Assembly (NCBI RefSeq): GCF_943912555.1
Contig: NZ_CALTUR010000029.1
Coordinates: forward strand, 1-16,244
Reading direction: 5' to 3'
Length of the DNA stretch: 16,244 nucleotides
Source: an uncultured Streptococcus sp.
Lineage (GTDB): Bacteria; Bacillota; Bacilli; Lactobacillales; Streptococcaceae
Shown: one piece after another, positions 1-7,244 of the stretch
Position numbering within the stretch: the stretch's first letter is position 1
Layout of the letters: each line of letters starts with the position of its first letter
Program-made: the position numbers and the translations under genes
The notes under the pieces: generated by a model
Told to the model about the DNA's origin: nothing
Databases searched by the model: none
What the model saw: the letters and a program-made list of their open reading frames with translations, nothing else

Positions 1-14
1 AGATATTGATTTTG

Positions 15-1568
15 TTATTTAATTTTATAGACTTTAAACTCTGAGTAATCAGTCTTTACTTGTTGGTAATTTTCTTTCAAAATTGTTTCTACTTCAGACC
101 AGACTGGCACCTTGTCATTCACAAGAATCATCTTGGATTGATTTTCTTTTAAATCATTAATCAAACTAGTTTTATTTTCTTCTGTATTCGTGTAGAGAAG
201 AGGTGATGAGAACATAGATCCAGCCAAACGCTGGCTTTCTTTATAAATCTGAACATGAGAATCCCAGATATAGATTTGGTCTCCCTCACTTGTCTCTTGT
301 TTTATTCTATCCACTACTTGATGTTGTTCACTATAAGAAGCTGGATGCAAGACAAAACGAGCTACAAAAGGAACTGCAATTAGATAAAACACTACTAGAA
401 GCGGTAAGTAGAGATTTCCCCTCATAAATTTTTTCCATAAAGTTGGAACTTCCTCTCTTCTCCGACGACGTGCTATCCTTCCCGAGTGTTCCCCACGAAT
501 ACTGGTCATCAAAAGAAGGAGTAAAAATGGAAGGATTAGAATCAAACGCGAACCGTGAAGAGGTTCTTGAGAAAAAATCAACAAGGCTAGTACACATAAG
601 AAAACAAAGCTAGCTGGTACTGAGATGACATATAATCTAGATGCTTTAGATTGGAACAAACCGAAAAAAATAAGAATGAAAGCTCCTAATCCAAAGGTTA
701 ATAAACCATAGAATAAAGTATTTTCTACTAACTGGGGATTAGTAAAAGTAATCATAGAAGTAAATGGATACAAAAATCTACTTAAAGCCTCTCCAAAACC
801 TCCTGAAATGATGACATAGTAGCCTAAAGGATAAAATAGGAGAGAAAAACCAAGTGCTGTCGCAAAAAATTGATAAATTCCATGTATAAAGCGTCCATGT
901 CCAATATTAAAGACCAATAACCCTACAGTTATCGCTACAATAAAGAGAAGACTTGTAAGAGGCTCTATGAAAAATGATAGGGCCAAGAAAATCCCTAGAC
1001 GTAGAAACCCCTTGTCATGGTTAGGATTTGATAGATAAGCTGCTATGAACGAAAATCCTGCAAACAGAAATGGCAAAGCTAAAATCGTAGCATAGCCTCC
1101 TCCAAAACCAAGACCAGATACCAAAATATAAAATATCGTTAGGAGTTGTTTAGCTTGATTCCTTTGTCCCGTCAGATAGTCAGTTGCAGAAAAAAGGAAA
1201 TAACCTCCTCCTAAGAGGGCTAGCCATTCTACCAAGGCAAAAAGGATGCCTCCTTGGGTAATATAAAGTAGTAAATAATAAAGAAGACCTTGGCTAGCAT
1301 AATAACTACTGTATAGCTGTCCTCCCTGATGCAAAGCCCACCCTATATACAAATCCTGAGCCTGAGAAGGACTTACCATATCTAAAAGTAAAGGAAGCAC
1401 CACAGAAAAAACCGTCGCAATCGTACTTCCGATGATGAGTCTGAAAAACGGGAAAGCTAGGCGCTCTTCTTTTTCCAGGTTCGATTCAAGGTTCCTATCC
1501 AGTCTATTTTCTATTCCATCACTCTGTATCGTTTCGGATACTTCTTCGATTCTGCCATATACAGCCAT
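15..1568 (-). CDS. Polytopic membrane protein, GT-C glycosyltransferase-like (probable Ccs4)
   Basis: The 517-aa protein has a charged N-terminus of about 35 residues, then about 12 hydrophobic segments, then an extracytoplasmic C-terminal domain of roughly 105 residues. The first outer loop begins Asp-Leu-Tyr (near residue 72) and the tail contains YIWDSHVQIY; both resemble GT-C fold lipid-sugar glycosyltransferases, where an early loop Asp is catalytic. Substrate is unknown. The frame can be opened further to a TTG at 1586, but an AGGAG ribosome site lies between that TTG and the ATG at 1568, so the ATG is chosen. It sits 36 nt behind a 47-codon ORF headed by a ComX cin-box, and also has a sigma-A promoter (1599-1627). 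From memory, pneumococcal genomes place the competence-induced gene ccs4 next to cls, which fits. The GT-C assignment is inference; the membrane topology is clear. Confidence 0.75.
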   Translation of the reverse strand: MAVYGRIEEVSETIQSDGIENRLDRNLESNLEKEERLAFPFFRLIIGSTIATVFSVVLPLLLDMVSPSQAQDLYIGWALHQGGQLYSSYYASQGLLYYLLLYITQGGILFALVEWLALLGGGYFLFSATDYLTGQRNQAKQLLTIFYILVSGLGFGGGYATILALPFLFAGFSFIAAYLSNPNHDKGFLRLGIFLALSFFIEPLTSLLFIVAITVGLLVFNIGHGRFIHGIYQFFATALGFSLLFYPLGYYVIISGGFGEALSRFLYPFTSMITFTNPQLVENTLFYGLLTFGLGAFILIFFGLFQSKASRLYVISVPASFVFLCVLALLIFSQEPLHGSRLILILPFLLLLLMTSIRGEHSGRIARRRRREEVPTLWKKFMRGNLYLPLLVVFYLIAVPFVARFVLHPASYSEQHQVVDRIKQETSEGDQIYIWDSHVQIYKESQRLAGSMFSSPLLYTNTEENKTSLINDLKENQSKMILVNDKVPVWSEVETILKENYQQVKTDYSEFKVYKIK

Positions 1569-1598
1569 GTCGTTTCTCCTATTCAATTTATCTGTCTT

Positions 1599-1627
1599 AG
1601 TATATCAAAAAGACCTAGAATTGTCAG
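1599..1627 (-). promoter_or_regulatory. Sigma-A promoter for the GT-C-like gene
   Basis: The -35 box CTGACA (1622-1627) and -10 box TATACT (1599-1604) are separated by 17 nt, a near-consensus vegetative promoter. It lies inside the 3' end of the preceding small ORF, so the membrane protein gene can be expressed without the competence promoter. Confidence 0.65.
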
Positions 1628-1748
1628 CTTGCGATGGCTGTTTGAGTGATTTTTTACATAGTTTTACAAAGGTTTCAATTTCTCGAAATCGGTGTAAATG
1701 TGTCTGTTTAAATGTCGTGATATAGTTCAATTCTTTCTGAGTTAGCAT
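1605..1748 (-). CDS. 47-aa small protein in a competence-promoter transcript
   Basis: An ATG at 1748 is preceded by the ribosome site AGGAGG with 4 nt spacing, and the frame runs 47 codons to TGA. The product is basic and soluble-looking, begins MLTQKELNYI, and is rich in Lys, Gln, Thr and Phe; it has no signal peptide or membrane segment. Its start is only 19 nt from a perfect cin-box, so it would be the first gene translated from a late-competence transcript, with the GT-C-like gene second. I do not recognise a family. The strong ribosome site and position support a real gene; it could also be a leader with no protein role. Confidence 0.6.
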   Translation of the reverse strand: MLTQKELNYITTFKQTHLHRFREIETFVKLCKKSLKQPSQADNSRSF

Positions 1749-1767
1749 CTTTCCTCCTACATCTTCT

Positions 1768-1775
1768 TATTCGTA
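1768..1775 (-). promoter_or_regulatory. ComX (SigX) cin-box, late competence promoter
   Basis: The minus strand reads CCTTTTACGAATAAGAAG; the central TACGAATA matches the 8-base box recognised by the alternative sigma factor ComX in streptococci, with the usual T-rich sequence before it. It starts 27 nt upstream of the small-ORF ATG, directly after the cls terminator, so it is placed to drive the small ORF and the membrane-protein gene in competent cells. Confidence 0.8.
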
Positions 1776-1783
1776 AAAGGCAA

Positions 1784-1815
1784 GAAAAATAGGACTGACT
1801 TGGGTTCTCAGTCCT
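1784..1815 (-). terminator. Intrinsic terminator of cls
   Basis: Just after the cls stop, AGGACTGA and TCAGTCCT form an 8-bp perfect stem with a 9-nt loop, followed by ATTTTTCTT. It isolates cls from the competence unit downstream. Confidence 0.8.
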
Positions 1816-1822
1816 AGATTTC

Positions 1823-3355
1823 TTATAAGATTGGGGCAAATAACTGGGCAATTTCCTTAATCAATTTTTGATACCAGCTATTTTTTATCGTATGAGGGAA
1901 AATTTCTTGAGATACTGAAAAAATCTCCTCAAAATCTTTTTGAATCTCTGTAATTGATGCCGTTTTATATAGCAAAACTGCATTTTCATAGTGGTGAAGC
2001 AAACTTCTGTAATCTAAGTTAATGGTTCCAACTACAGCAAAGTCCTTGTCCACTAAGATTTGTTTACTGTGAATGAAGCCTGGACTATACTCAAAAATTC
2101 TTACTCCTGCCGATAACAAATCCGAATAAGCCCCTCTTGTAATAAGTTGGATTAATTTTTTATCTGGAATGAAAGGTGTCACAATGCGGACATCAACACC
2201 CCTCATAGCTGCATTTTTAATACTCTCTGTCAAGTCGTAGTCAATAATCAAATAGGGTGTTGTGATATAGACTGAATCAGTAGCCTGATTAATCAAACTT
2301 TGATAGACTTTTTTCCCTACCTGGGTACGGAAGATGGGCTTGGGTCCACTACCGTAAGGAATGCAGAGCCCTTGGCCAGAACAAGGCTGATTTTCCAAGT
2401 GATACTGGTCAAAATCGCTAATTTCACCACGATTGATGTACCAGGTCATCAAAAAGAGACGGGTTAGAGCCTTGACACCAGGACCATCTAAGCGAATCCC
2501 ACTATCCTTCCAATAGCCAAATCGTTCTACATGATTGATGTACTCATCGGCTAAGTTAATTCCTCCTGTATAGGCTATCTGACCATCTATGACAAGGATT
2601 TTACGATGGTCTCGATTATTATAAGCTACTGTCAAACGAGGAATCACCTTGTTAAACTTATGGGCTTCAATTCCTCGACTACGAAGCTGAATAGTATAGT
2701 CTCCAGGTAAAGTCGCCATACAGCCGATATCATCATAGAGCATCTTGATCTCTACACCCTGAGCTGCCTTTTGCTCTAGTATATCTAGTATGCTATTCCA
2801 CATCAGACCTTCTTCGACAATATAGTATTCTAGAAAGATAAATTTCTCAGCTTTCTTGAGGTCTTCCAACATATGTTGCCACATTCTTTCACCTGAAGAA
2901 AAGAATTGTGAGTCGGTTCGATCATATACATCGGCATTGCTATCCATACTCAACAAAGATTTGATAACTCCATATGCCGCCTTATCCTCTTCCTTTAATT
3001 TCTGGCGAAGAGCTTTACTGTTATCCTCCCGAAAATGCATGGAACCAAGTTTGTCCAACTGCTTGATTTCTTTTTTGGACAATCGCCTTTCACCAAACAT
3101 CAGATAGAGCAGGGGGCCAATGATAGGAACAAAAGTTACCACTAACCACATTACCTTGCTTTCAGGCGCCATGGAGCGATTGACAATTGCGACAATAGTT
3201 GCCATACTCATAAAGATCAAGACAATAATCCATAGAATAGGGGCCATGCGCCCTAAATAAAGAAAGAGACCAAAAACAAGAGAAAGTTCAAGTAGCATAA
3301 TCAAAAGACTAAAGCCATACTTGGACATCAATAATTGAAATTTCCTATATTTCAT
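1823..3355 (-). CDS. cls: Cardiolipin synthase (phospholipase D family)
   Basis: The enzyme joins two phosphatidylglycerols into cardiolipin and glycerol at the membrane. The 510-aa protein has N-terminal hydrophobic segments (about residues 13-36, 40-60 and 67-88), the last with the FVPIIGPLLYLMFG pattern of the PLDc_N domain, then two phospholipase D domains. HKD motif 1 is H250-x-K252-x4-D257 followed by GGINL; motif 2 is H429-x-K431-x4-D436 followed by GTINLD, so both halves of the active site are intact. The frame extends upstream to a TTG, but the ATG at 3355 has AAGGAGGGG immediately before it and the promoter lies between, so 3355 is the start. Length is normal for the family. It is a single-gene transcript with promoter and terminator of its own. 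Confidence 0.92.
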   Translation of the reverse strand: MKYRKFQLLMSKYGFSLLIMLLELSLVFGLFLYLGRMAPILWIIVLIFMSMATIVAIVNRSMAPESKVMWLVVTFVPIIGPLLYLMFGERRLSKKEIKQLDKLGSMHFREDNSKALRQKLKEEDKAAYGVIKSLLSMDSNADVYDRTDSQFFSSGERMWQHMLEDLKKAEKFIFLEYYIVEEGLMWNSILDILEQKAAQGVEIKMLYDDIGCMATLPGDYTIQLRSRGIEAHKFNKVIPRLTVAYNNRDHRKILVIDGQIAYTGGINLADEYINHVERFGYWKDSGIRLDGPGVKALTRLFLMTWYINRGEISDFDQYHLENQPCSGQGLCIPYGSGPKPIFRTQVGKKVYQSLINQATDSVYITTPYLIIDYDLTESIKNAAMRGVDVRIVTPFIPDKKLIQLITRGAYSDLLSAGVRIFEYSPGFIHSKQILVDKDFAVVGTINLDYRSLLHHYENAVLLYKTASITEIQKDFEEIFSVSQEIFPHTIKNSWYQKLIKEIAQLFAPIL

Positions 3356-3400
3356 ATCCCCTCCTTGATATTTTGAATGATAAAACAGGTAATTGATACT

Positions 3401-3430
3401 AGTATAGCGCAGGTATTCGATAGAAGGCAA
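3401..3430 (-). promoter_or_regulatory. Sigma-A promoter of cls
   Basis: TTGCCT (3425-3430), an 18-nt spacer and TATACT (3401-3406) form a recognisable promoter about 46 nt upstream of the cls ATG. Confidence 0.7.
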
Positions 3431-3453
3431 GTATTTATCATCATTTTCTAAGT

Positions 3454-3484
3454 AAAAGTAAAAGAGACCGACAAATCCAGTCTC
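3454..3484 (-). terminator. Probable terminator after the Gln-rich lipoprotein gene
   Basis: GAGACTG pairs with CGGTCTC (7 bp including one G-T) around the loop GATTTGT, followed by TTTTACTTTT. It is short but well placed 9 nt past the stop codon. Confidence 0.6.
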
Positions 3485-3492
3485 CTTCTAGT

Positions 3493-3957
3493 CTATTTTG
3501 ATAAAACGATACGATCTGAAGCGTCTCTATCCATATCGTCAATAATCATCTGATTTCCATTAATTGCATAAATCTTGGCATCATCCCCAATAATCATGCG
3601 TTGATTGGCGGCATCGAAGCTAACCTGCTTGATTTCTTGATCTCCGTCAGTTTCTACCTGTGTCCATGTACCAGTTGTTCCAGTCACCACTAAAGTGATA
3701 CGGTCTCCTTCGTCCTGACCAGTATAAGTTCCATCAATATTGGTTGGTTGAGCTGTAACTGTATTTTGTGAAGAACTTGTTGCTGCCTGGTTGCTATTTT
3801 CTGTAGACGATGAAACAGCAGGTTGTGATTGTTGAGTTTGTTGAGTTTGCGATTGAGCTACTGGTTGTTGAACTTGTTGAGCTCTCTGTGAACAAGCTAC
3901 TAAAAGACTAAGACTTGCTAGAGAAGCAAGAGAAAGTGTGAATGTTTTTAATTTCAT
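3493..3957 (-). CDS. Small Gln/Ser-rich lipoprotein
   Basis: The 154-aa product has a lipoprotein signal peptide: a Lys-containing N-terminus, a Leu/Ser/Ala hydrophobic stretch and the lipobox LVAC with Cys22 as the likely lipidated residue. Residues about 23-70 are a low-complexity Gln/Ser/Thr linker, typical of a spacer through the wall. Residues about 74-154 form a compact domain beginning IDGTYTGQDEGDR, with alternating hydrophobic residues that suggest a beta-rich fold. Function is unknown; I recall it as the conserved pneumococcal protein between folC and cls (SP_0198-like). The frame can be extended 30 codons upstream, but that extension lies over the promoter; the ATG at 3957 with AAGGAAA upstream and a signal peptide is preferred. 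Confidence 0.8.
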   Translation of the reverse strand: MKLKTFTLSLASLASLSLLVACSQRAQQVQQPVAQSQTQQTQQSQPAVSSSTENSNQAATSSSQNTVTAQPTNIDGTYTGQDEGDRITLVVTGTTGTWTQVETDGDQEIKQVSFDAANQRMIIGDDAKIYAINGNQMIIDDMDRDASDRIVLSK

Positions 3958-4018
3958 GATGAATTTCCTTTCTTCTACCAATTTATAGAAAAATTTCCTT
4001 CTAATTAGTAGTCCTTCT

Positions 4019-4047
4019 AGTATAACAAGTTCAAAAAATGTGGTCAA
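4019..4047 (-). promoter_or_regulatory. Sigma-A promoter of the lipoprotein gene
   Basis: TTGACC (4042-4047), a 17-nt spacer and TATACT (4019-4024). The folC stop codon TGA is embedded in the -35 box, so this gene is uncoupled from folC although it follows closely. Confidence 0.8.
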
Positions 4048-5294
4048 TTTATCTGCTCACGGTCCAGCAGGTAGCTCCGTACTTCTGAGATAAAATAGAG
4101 AGACCCTGTAACAAACAGCAAGTCTTGAGTATCTGCTCTTTCTTCGAAACTGCTGATAAATTCGCAATAAGAAGGAATGACATCGTAACCTGTTATATCT
4201 GTCTCATCTAAAGAACCCTGATAATCAAAGCCAGTTACCTTGAGTTCCACCTGAGGCAAATTCTCGGTCAGATAACCTAACATCCCTTGATAATCCTTAC
4301 GTTTCAAGGCTCCAAATAAGATTTGAGGACGATAACCTTCCTGTTCTTTTTCTTTGATAAATTCAACCAAGCGAGTCAAGGCAGGGAGGTTATGAGCACC
4401 ATCCAAATAAATCTGAGGGCGAATACACTCCAAACGACCAGCCCAATAGGTTTGCACTAAAGCCTGTCTTACAGCCTGCTCATCAATAGATTCCTTTCCT
4501 TCTCTCATAAAGAGAAGAAAAGTTTGCAACGCCAAGGCCGCATTCTCCTGCTGATAAGCTCCTTCTAAGCCTATTTTCAACTGTGAAAGAGTACCCAAAG
4601 AACTTGAAAAATCACCATTCAGCATTGAAAAATCCTGACCTGCCTTATAAAGGTCAACAGCTAAAGAGTCTGCTTTTTTCTGAAAAATAAGCCTAGCTTC
4701 TGAAGGCAACTTAGCAATCACTGCCTTTTTACCAGCCTTAAGAATACCAGCTTTCTGCTCTGCAATTGATGCTAGACTATCGCCCAGAGTCTCCTGATGG
4801 TCAAGCCCAATGGAGGTGATGACAGCAATCTCTCCAGTTACCACATTAGTCGTGTCAAGTAAGCCACCAATTCCTACTTCTAGTAAAACCAAATCCACCT
4901 CTTGCTCCCTAAAATAGAGAAAAGCAATCAAGGTCAGCAATTCAAAAAAAGACAACTGGTCATGGGTTTGCAGAAGCGTTTTCTCCATCTCCTTGACCTG
5001 ATTAGCCAAACGGATGAAGTCTGCATCAGCTATTGGTTGCCCGTTAATGCAGATTCGATCATTGATAGAGACGATATGAGGGGAGGTAAAAGTCGCAACT
5101 TTTTTGCCATGCCCCATAAATAACTCCCTCATGAAAGCAATGGTAGAACCTTTTCCATTAGTTCCTGTTACGTGGATAATCGGATAAGACTTCTCGGGAT
5201 TCCCCAACAAATCCACCGCTTCTTGCATTCGGCCCAAACCTGATCGAAAATTCAAACCAATCCGACTATGGAGCCATTCTTCTACTTCAAACAT
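4044..5294 (-). CDS. folC: Folylpolyglutamate / dihydrofolate synthase
   Basis: This cytoplasmic ligase uses ATP to add glutamate to folates (and may make dihydrofolate from dihydropteroate). The 416-aa protein shows the Mur-ligase-type P-loop HVTGTNGKGST (about residues 41-51), then SPHIVSINDRI, the Mg/omega-loop region EVGIGGLLDTTN, the HQETLG motif, and YLDGAHN at the start of the C-terminal domain. The frame opens at a GTG (5330), but AAGGAG sits six bases before the ATG at 5294, giving the start MFEVEEWLH. Mitis-group streptococci often carry a second, folate-operon FolC paralogue, so this copy may be mainly a polyglutamylase; that is inference. No clear promoter was found; the gene lies just beyond a strong terminator. 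Confidence 0.92.
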   Translation of the reverse strand: MFEVEEWLHSRIGLNFRSGLGRMQEAVDLLGNPEKSYPIIHVTGTNGKGSTIAFMRELFMGHGKKVATFTSPHIVSINDRICINGQPIADADFIRLANQVKEMEKTLLQTHDQLSFFELLTLIAFLYFREQEVDLVLLEVGIGGLLDTTNVVTGEIAVITSIGLDHQETLGDSLASIAEQKAGILKAGKKAVIAKLPSEARLIFQKKADSLAVDLYKAGQDFSMLNGDFSSSLGTLSQLKIGLEGAYQQENAALALQTFLLFMREGKESIDEQAVRQALVQTYWAGRLECIRPQIYLDGAHNLPALTRLVEFIKEKEQEGYRPQILFGALKRKDYQGMLGYLTENLPQVELKVTGFDYQGSLDETDITGYDVIPSYCEFISSFEERADTQDLLFVTGSLYFISEVRSYLLDREQIN

Positions 5295-5347
5295 ATACAT
5301 CTCCTTGACAAAAGTCCAATCAATTACCACATCAAAGCATGATGACT

Positions 5348-5381
5348 AATAAAAACAAGGTCAGGATTTTCGTCCCGACCT
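5348..5381 (-). terminator. Strong intrinsic terminator upstream of folC
   Basis: AGGTCGGGA pairs with TCCTGACCT (9 bp, one G-T) over the loop CGAAAA, followed by TGTTTTTATT. It is 54 nt upstream of the folC ATG. It may end read-through from the yrzB operon or act as an attenuator in the folC leader; the sequence does not decide. Confidence 0.75.
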
Positions 5382-5424
5382 CTTACCTGGTTAGCTAATA
5401 ACTAGCTACTATGAATGTTAACGT

Positions 5425-5554
5425 GGGCTAAAAACATCCACTGGATGTTCAAACTCTTCTAATTTCTAGGAGTTGGGGTAAAAATATCCCCCGGACTTAC
5501 CAGTTCTCTCTTATTTAAAGGAACTGGGCTAAAAACATCCACTGGATGTTTTTA
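5425..5554. repeat. Imperfect tandem repeat, 2.6 units of 50-51 bp
   Basis: Units begin at 5425, 5475 and 5526 on the plus strand, each with GGG(C/G)TAAAAA(C/T)ATCC. Units 1 and 3 share 25 identical bases, including the inverted repeat AACATCCACTGGATGTT; unit 2 has diverged to GGGGTAAAAATATCCCCC. Units 1 and 2 each end in a second stem: AACTC/GAGTT in unit 1 and CAGTTC/GAACTG in unit 2, with compensating changes. The third unit is the yrzB terminator. I do not recognise this as BOX, RUP or SPRITE. Apart from this, 5382-5424 holds only a small TAGCTA inverted repeat. Confidence 0.75.
5527..5554 (-). terminator. Terminator of the ireB-ruvX-yrzB operon
   Basis: Starting at the yrzB stop codon, TAAAAACATCC and GGATGTTTTTA form a perfect 11-bp stem around AGT. 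The arms carry A and T runs, so it could work in both directions. Confidence 0.75.
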
Positions 5555-5857
5555 CTCCTCCATAAAGCTGTTGAAGACTTCTTCAATCATGTTCCATTCG
5601 TCTTCTGAGTCTTCTGGGATTGGTTGCAATTCGCCTTCTGTTCCATCTTCGTTTTCGATGAATGAGTAAGCTTGGATTTCAACTTGTCCGTCTTCATCTT
5701 CTTCTGCGTTAACTGGCACTAGAAGAACATAGTTTTTACCAAATTCTTCTTTTCCGTCAATGGTCAAAAGGATTTCAAACAAGGTTTCGTTTCCTTGCTC
5801 ATCTACTAGTGTGATTAATTCACGTTCTTCGTGGTCGTGGTTATGATCGTGTGACAT
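5552..5857 (-). CDS. yrzB: DUF1292 family acidic protein (YrzB-like)
   Basis: This 101-aa, strongly acidic cytoplasmic protein matches the DUF1292 family found beside ireB and ruvX in Firmicutes: the core has [16 protein letters not shown], then a YVLLVP strand, and a C-terminal half rich in Asp/Glu. The N-terminus is His-rich ([10 protein letters not shown]), which could bind metal, but that is only suggested by composition. The biochemical role is unknown. It starts 15 nt after the ruvX stop with a good AAGGAGAGG site, so it is the third gene of one operon, and its stop codon is part of the operon terminator. Confidence 0.88.
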   Translation of the reverse strand: MSHDHNHDHEERELITLVDEQGNETLFEILLTIDGKEEFGKNYVLLVPVNAEEDEDGQVEIQAYSFIENEDGTEGELQPIPEDSEDEWNMIEEVFNSFMEE

Positions 5858-5872
5858 AGCCTCTCCTTTATA

Positions 5873-6292
5873 TTAAAATTTTCTATCTAAATAATTTTGT
5901 AAAATCAGCTGAGCTGCTAACTTATCAATGACTTTCTTGCGTTTATTGCGACTGATATCTGCTTGTTCAATCAACATGCGTTCCGCAGCAACTGTTGTCA
6001 AGCGTTCATCCTGATAGTCTACTGGTAAACCAAAAAGCTCTTCTAGCTTTGCTCCGTATGCCTGACTAGCTTCCACGCGCGGTCCGCTTGTATTGTTCAT
6101 GTTTTTAGGTAAGCCCACTACAAATCGTTCCACCTTGTAAGCATCAACCAACTCCTTAACGCGGTCAAAACCAAATTGGCCTTGCTCCTCATTGATTTGG
6201 ATGATTTCAAGCCCTTGAGCTGTAAAACCGAGCGGATCGCTAATAGCCACCCCTACCGTTTTTGAACCGACGTCCAATCCCATAATTCTCAT
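5873..6292 (-). CDS. ruvX: YqgF/RuvX Holliday junction resolvase-like protein
   Basis: The 139-aa protein has the RNase H-like fold motifs of the YqgF family: [12 protein letters not shown] with Asp7 as the first acidic site, [15 protein letters not shown] in the middle, [13 protein letters not shown], and a C-terminal helix [17 protein letters not shown] with its Asp. Bacterial members are described as putative Holliday junction resolvases and as nucleases for pre-16S rRNA 5'-end maturation. Length is typical. The ATG at 6292 lies 3 nt after the ireB stop; the nearest AAGGAG is rather far (14 nt), so translation is probably coupled to ireB. A second Met at residue 4 cannot be excluded as the start. 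Confidence 0.93.
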   Translation of the reverse strand: MRIMGLDVGSKTVGVAISDPLGFTAQGLEIIQINEEQGQFGFDRVKELVDAYKVERFVVGLPKNMNNTSGPRVEASQAYGAKLEELFGLPVDYQDERLTTVAAERMLIEQADISRNKRKKVIDKLAAQLILQNYLDRKF

Positions 6293-6295
6293 AGA

Positions 6296-6562
6296 TTACA
6301 GATCGACTCCTTGTCCTTTAAGGTAGTAGCGGACCAATTCCTCAACGATTTCATCACGCTCATATTTACGGATTTGATTTCGTGCATTATTATAACGAGG
6401 AACGTAGGCAGGGTCTCCACTCAATACGTAACCAACGATTTGGTTAATTGGGTTGTAGCCCTTATCGTTCAACGAAGCATAGACATCAGTCAAAGTTTCG
6501 CTAATTTCTTTTTTATTGGAATCGTCCAATTTAAAACGTACTGTTTCTTCAGTAAATCCCAT
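6296..6562 (-). CDS. ireB: IreB/ReoM family regulatory phosphoprotein (UPF0297, DUF965)
   Basis: This 88-aa protein is the full-length homologue of Enterococcus IreB, Listeria ReoM and Bacillus YrzL. In those species it is phosphorylated by the PASTA-domain Ser/Thr kinase and controls cephalosporin resistance and ClpCP-dependent turnover of MurA. The N-terminus [10 protein letters not shown] keeps both reported phosphosites, Thr4 and Thr7. The core [24 protein letters not shown] is nearly invariant in the family. It is the first gene of an ireB-ruvX-yrzB operon, with its own extended -10 promoter. The expected kinase here is a StkP-type protein, which is not in the window. Confidence 0.94.
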
Positions 6563-6592
6563 TCTAACACCCTCTTTCCTTAGAATAGTACC

Positions 6593-6621
6593 ATTATAGC
6601 ATAATTCCTTACGTTCTACAA
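6593..6621 (-). promoter_or_regulatory. Extended -10 promoter of ireB-ruvX-yrzB
   Basis: TTGTAG (6616-6621), a 17-nt spacer and TATAAT (6593-6598), with TG one base before the -10. It lies between the upstream lipoprotein gene and ireB. Confidence 0.75.
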
Positions 6622-6648
6622 TTCAGGCAGTCTATTTATTTGGATTTT

Positions 6649-7218
6649 CTACTGTTCTGTCGCGCCATTTGCCAATCTATCTGAAATATATTTGCTTGGT
6701 TCATTCTTCAAGAGATTCTCTAAACCAATGTTCTTCAAATATTCTAACTGAGAAGCCTTCTTGACATCCAGAACTTGAAAATCAAAACTAGTCGTTGTTT
6801 GAAGTTCTGTTGCACTCAATAGTTTGGTTTCAAGCTTAAATCCTGCTAATTTACGAGCTTCTATGATGGCCTCATCCTTCTCCTCTGCCTCGAGAAGAGC
6901 TTTTTGAGTTTCTTCCACTCCGTGTTGGTCAATATAGGTCTTTAACTCATCAGAGACTGGACGTTTTTGTTGGATAGTTAGACTCAAAAAAGTCTTGTCT
7001 TTATAAGTAATGGTTTGGGTCTGCTGGTTACCATCATCTGACTTAGGCAAGACTAAAGTCTTGGTTACAACTGTATTCTTCTCAGCATTCTCAATAACTG
7101 GTAATGCCGACTGAAGCGTATCCTTTTCTGTTTTTGTAGCTTTTCCAGTTTCTTTTTTCTGTCCGCAACCAACCAGGACAAAAAGGAAAGTTAGACTAAC
7201 AAGAACTATTTTTTTCAT
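6649..7218 (-). CDS. Lipoprotein, possibly YehR-like (DUF1307)
   Basis: The 189-aa product starts with a lipoprotein signal peptide (MKKIVLV, Leu/Phe/Val stretch) and the lipobox LVGC with Cys18, followed by a short Lys/Thr/Glu linker. The mature part has alternating beta strands (TQTITYKDKTFLSLTIQ) and a mixed helix section ending in LKNEPSKYISDRLANG. The overall pattern resembles YehR/DUF1307 lipoproteins of Firmicutes, but I assign that only tentatively. Function is unknown. The gene starts 27 nt beyond a BOX element, has a weak purine-rich ribosome site, and no terminator was seen before the ireB promoter. Its promoter must lie within the BOX element or upstream of it. Confidence 0.78.
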   Translation of the reverse strand: MKKIVLVSLTFLFVLVGCGQKKETGKATKTEKDTLQSALPVIENAEKNTVVTKTLVLPKSDDGNQQTQTITYKDKTFLSLTIQQKRPVSDELKTYIDQHGVEETQKALLEAEEKDEAIIEARKLAGFKLETKLLSATELQTTTSFDFQVLDVKKASQLEYLKNIGLENLLKNEPSKYISDRLANGATEQ

Positions 7219-7244
7219 TTCTTTCTTCTTTCTTTTTGAGATTA

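Noticed and set aside
3356..3430. Longer Cls start at 3430 (TTG)
   Set aside because: That codon is in the -35 box; the ATG at 3355 has a strong ribosome site.
5425..5554. CRISPR array
   Set aside because: Only 2.6 units, with the whole 50 bp diverging together; there is no constant repeat with unique spacers and no cas gene.
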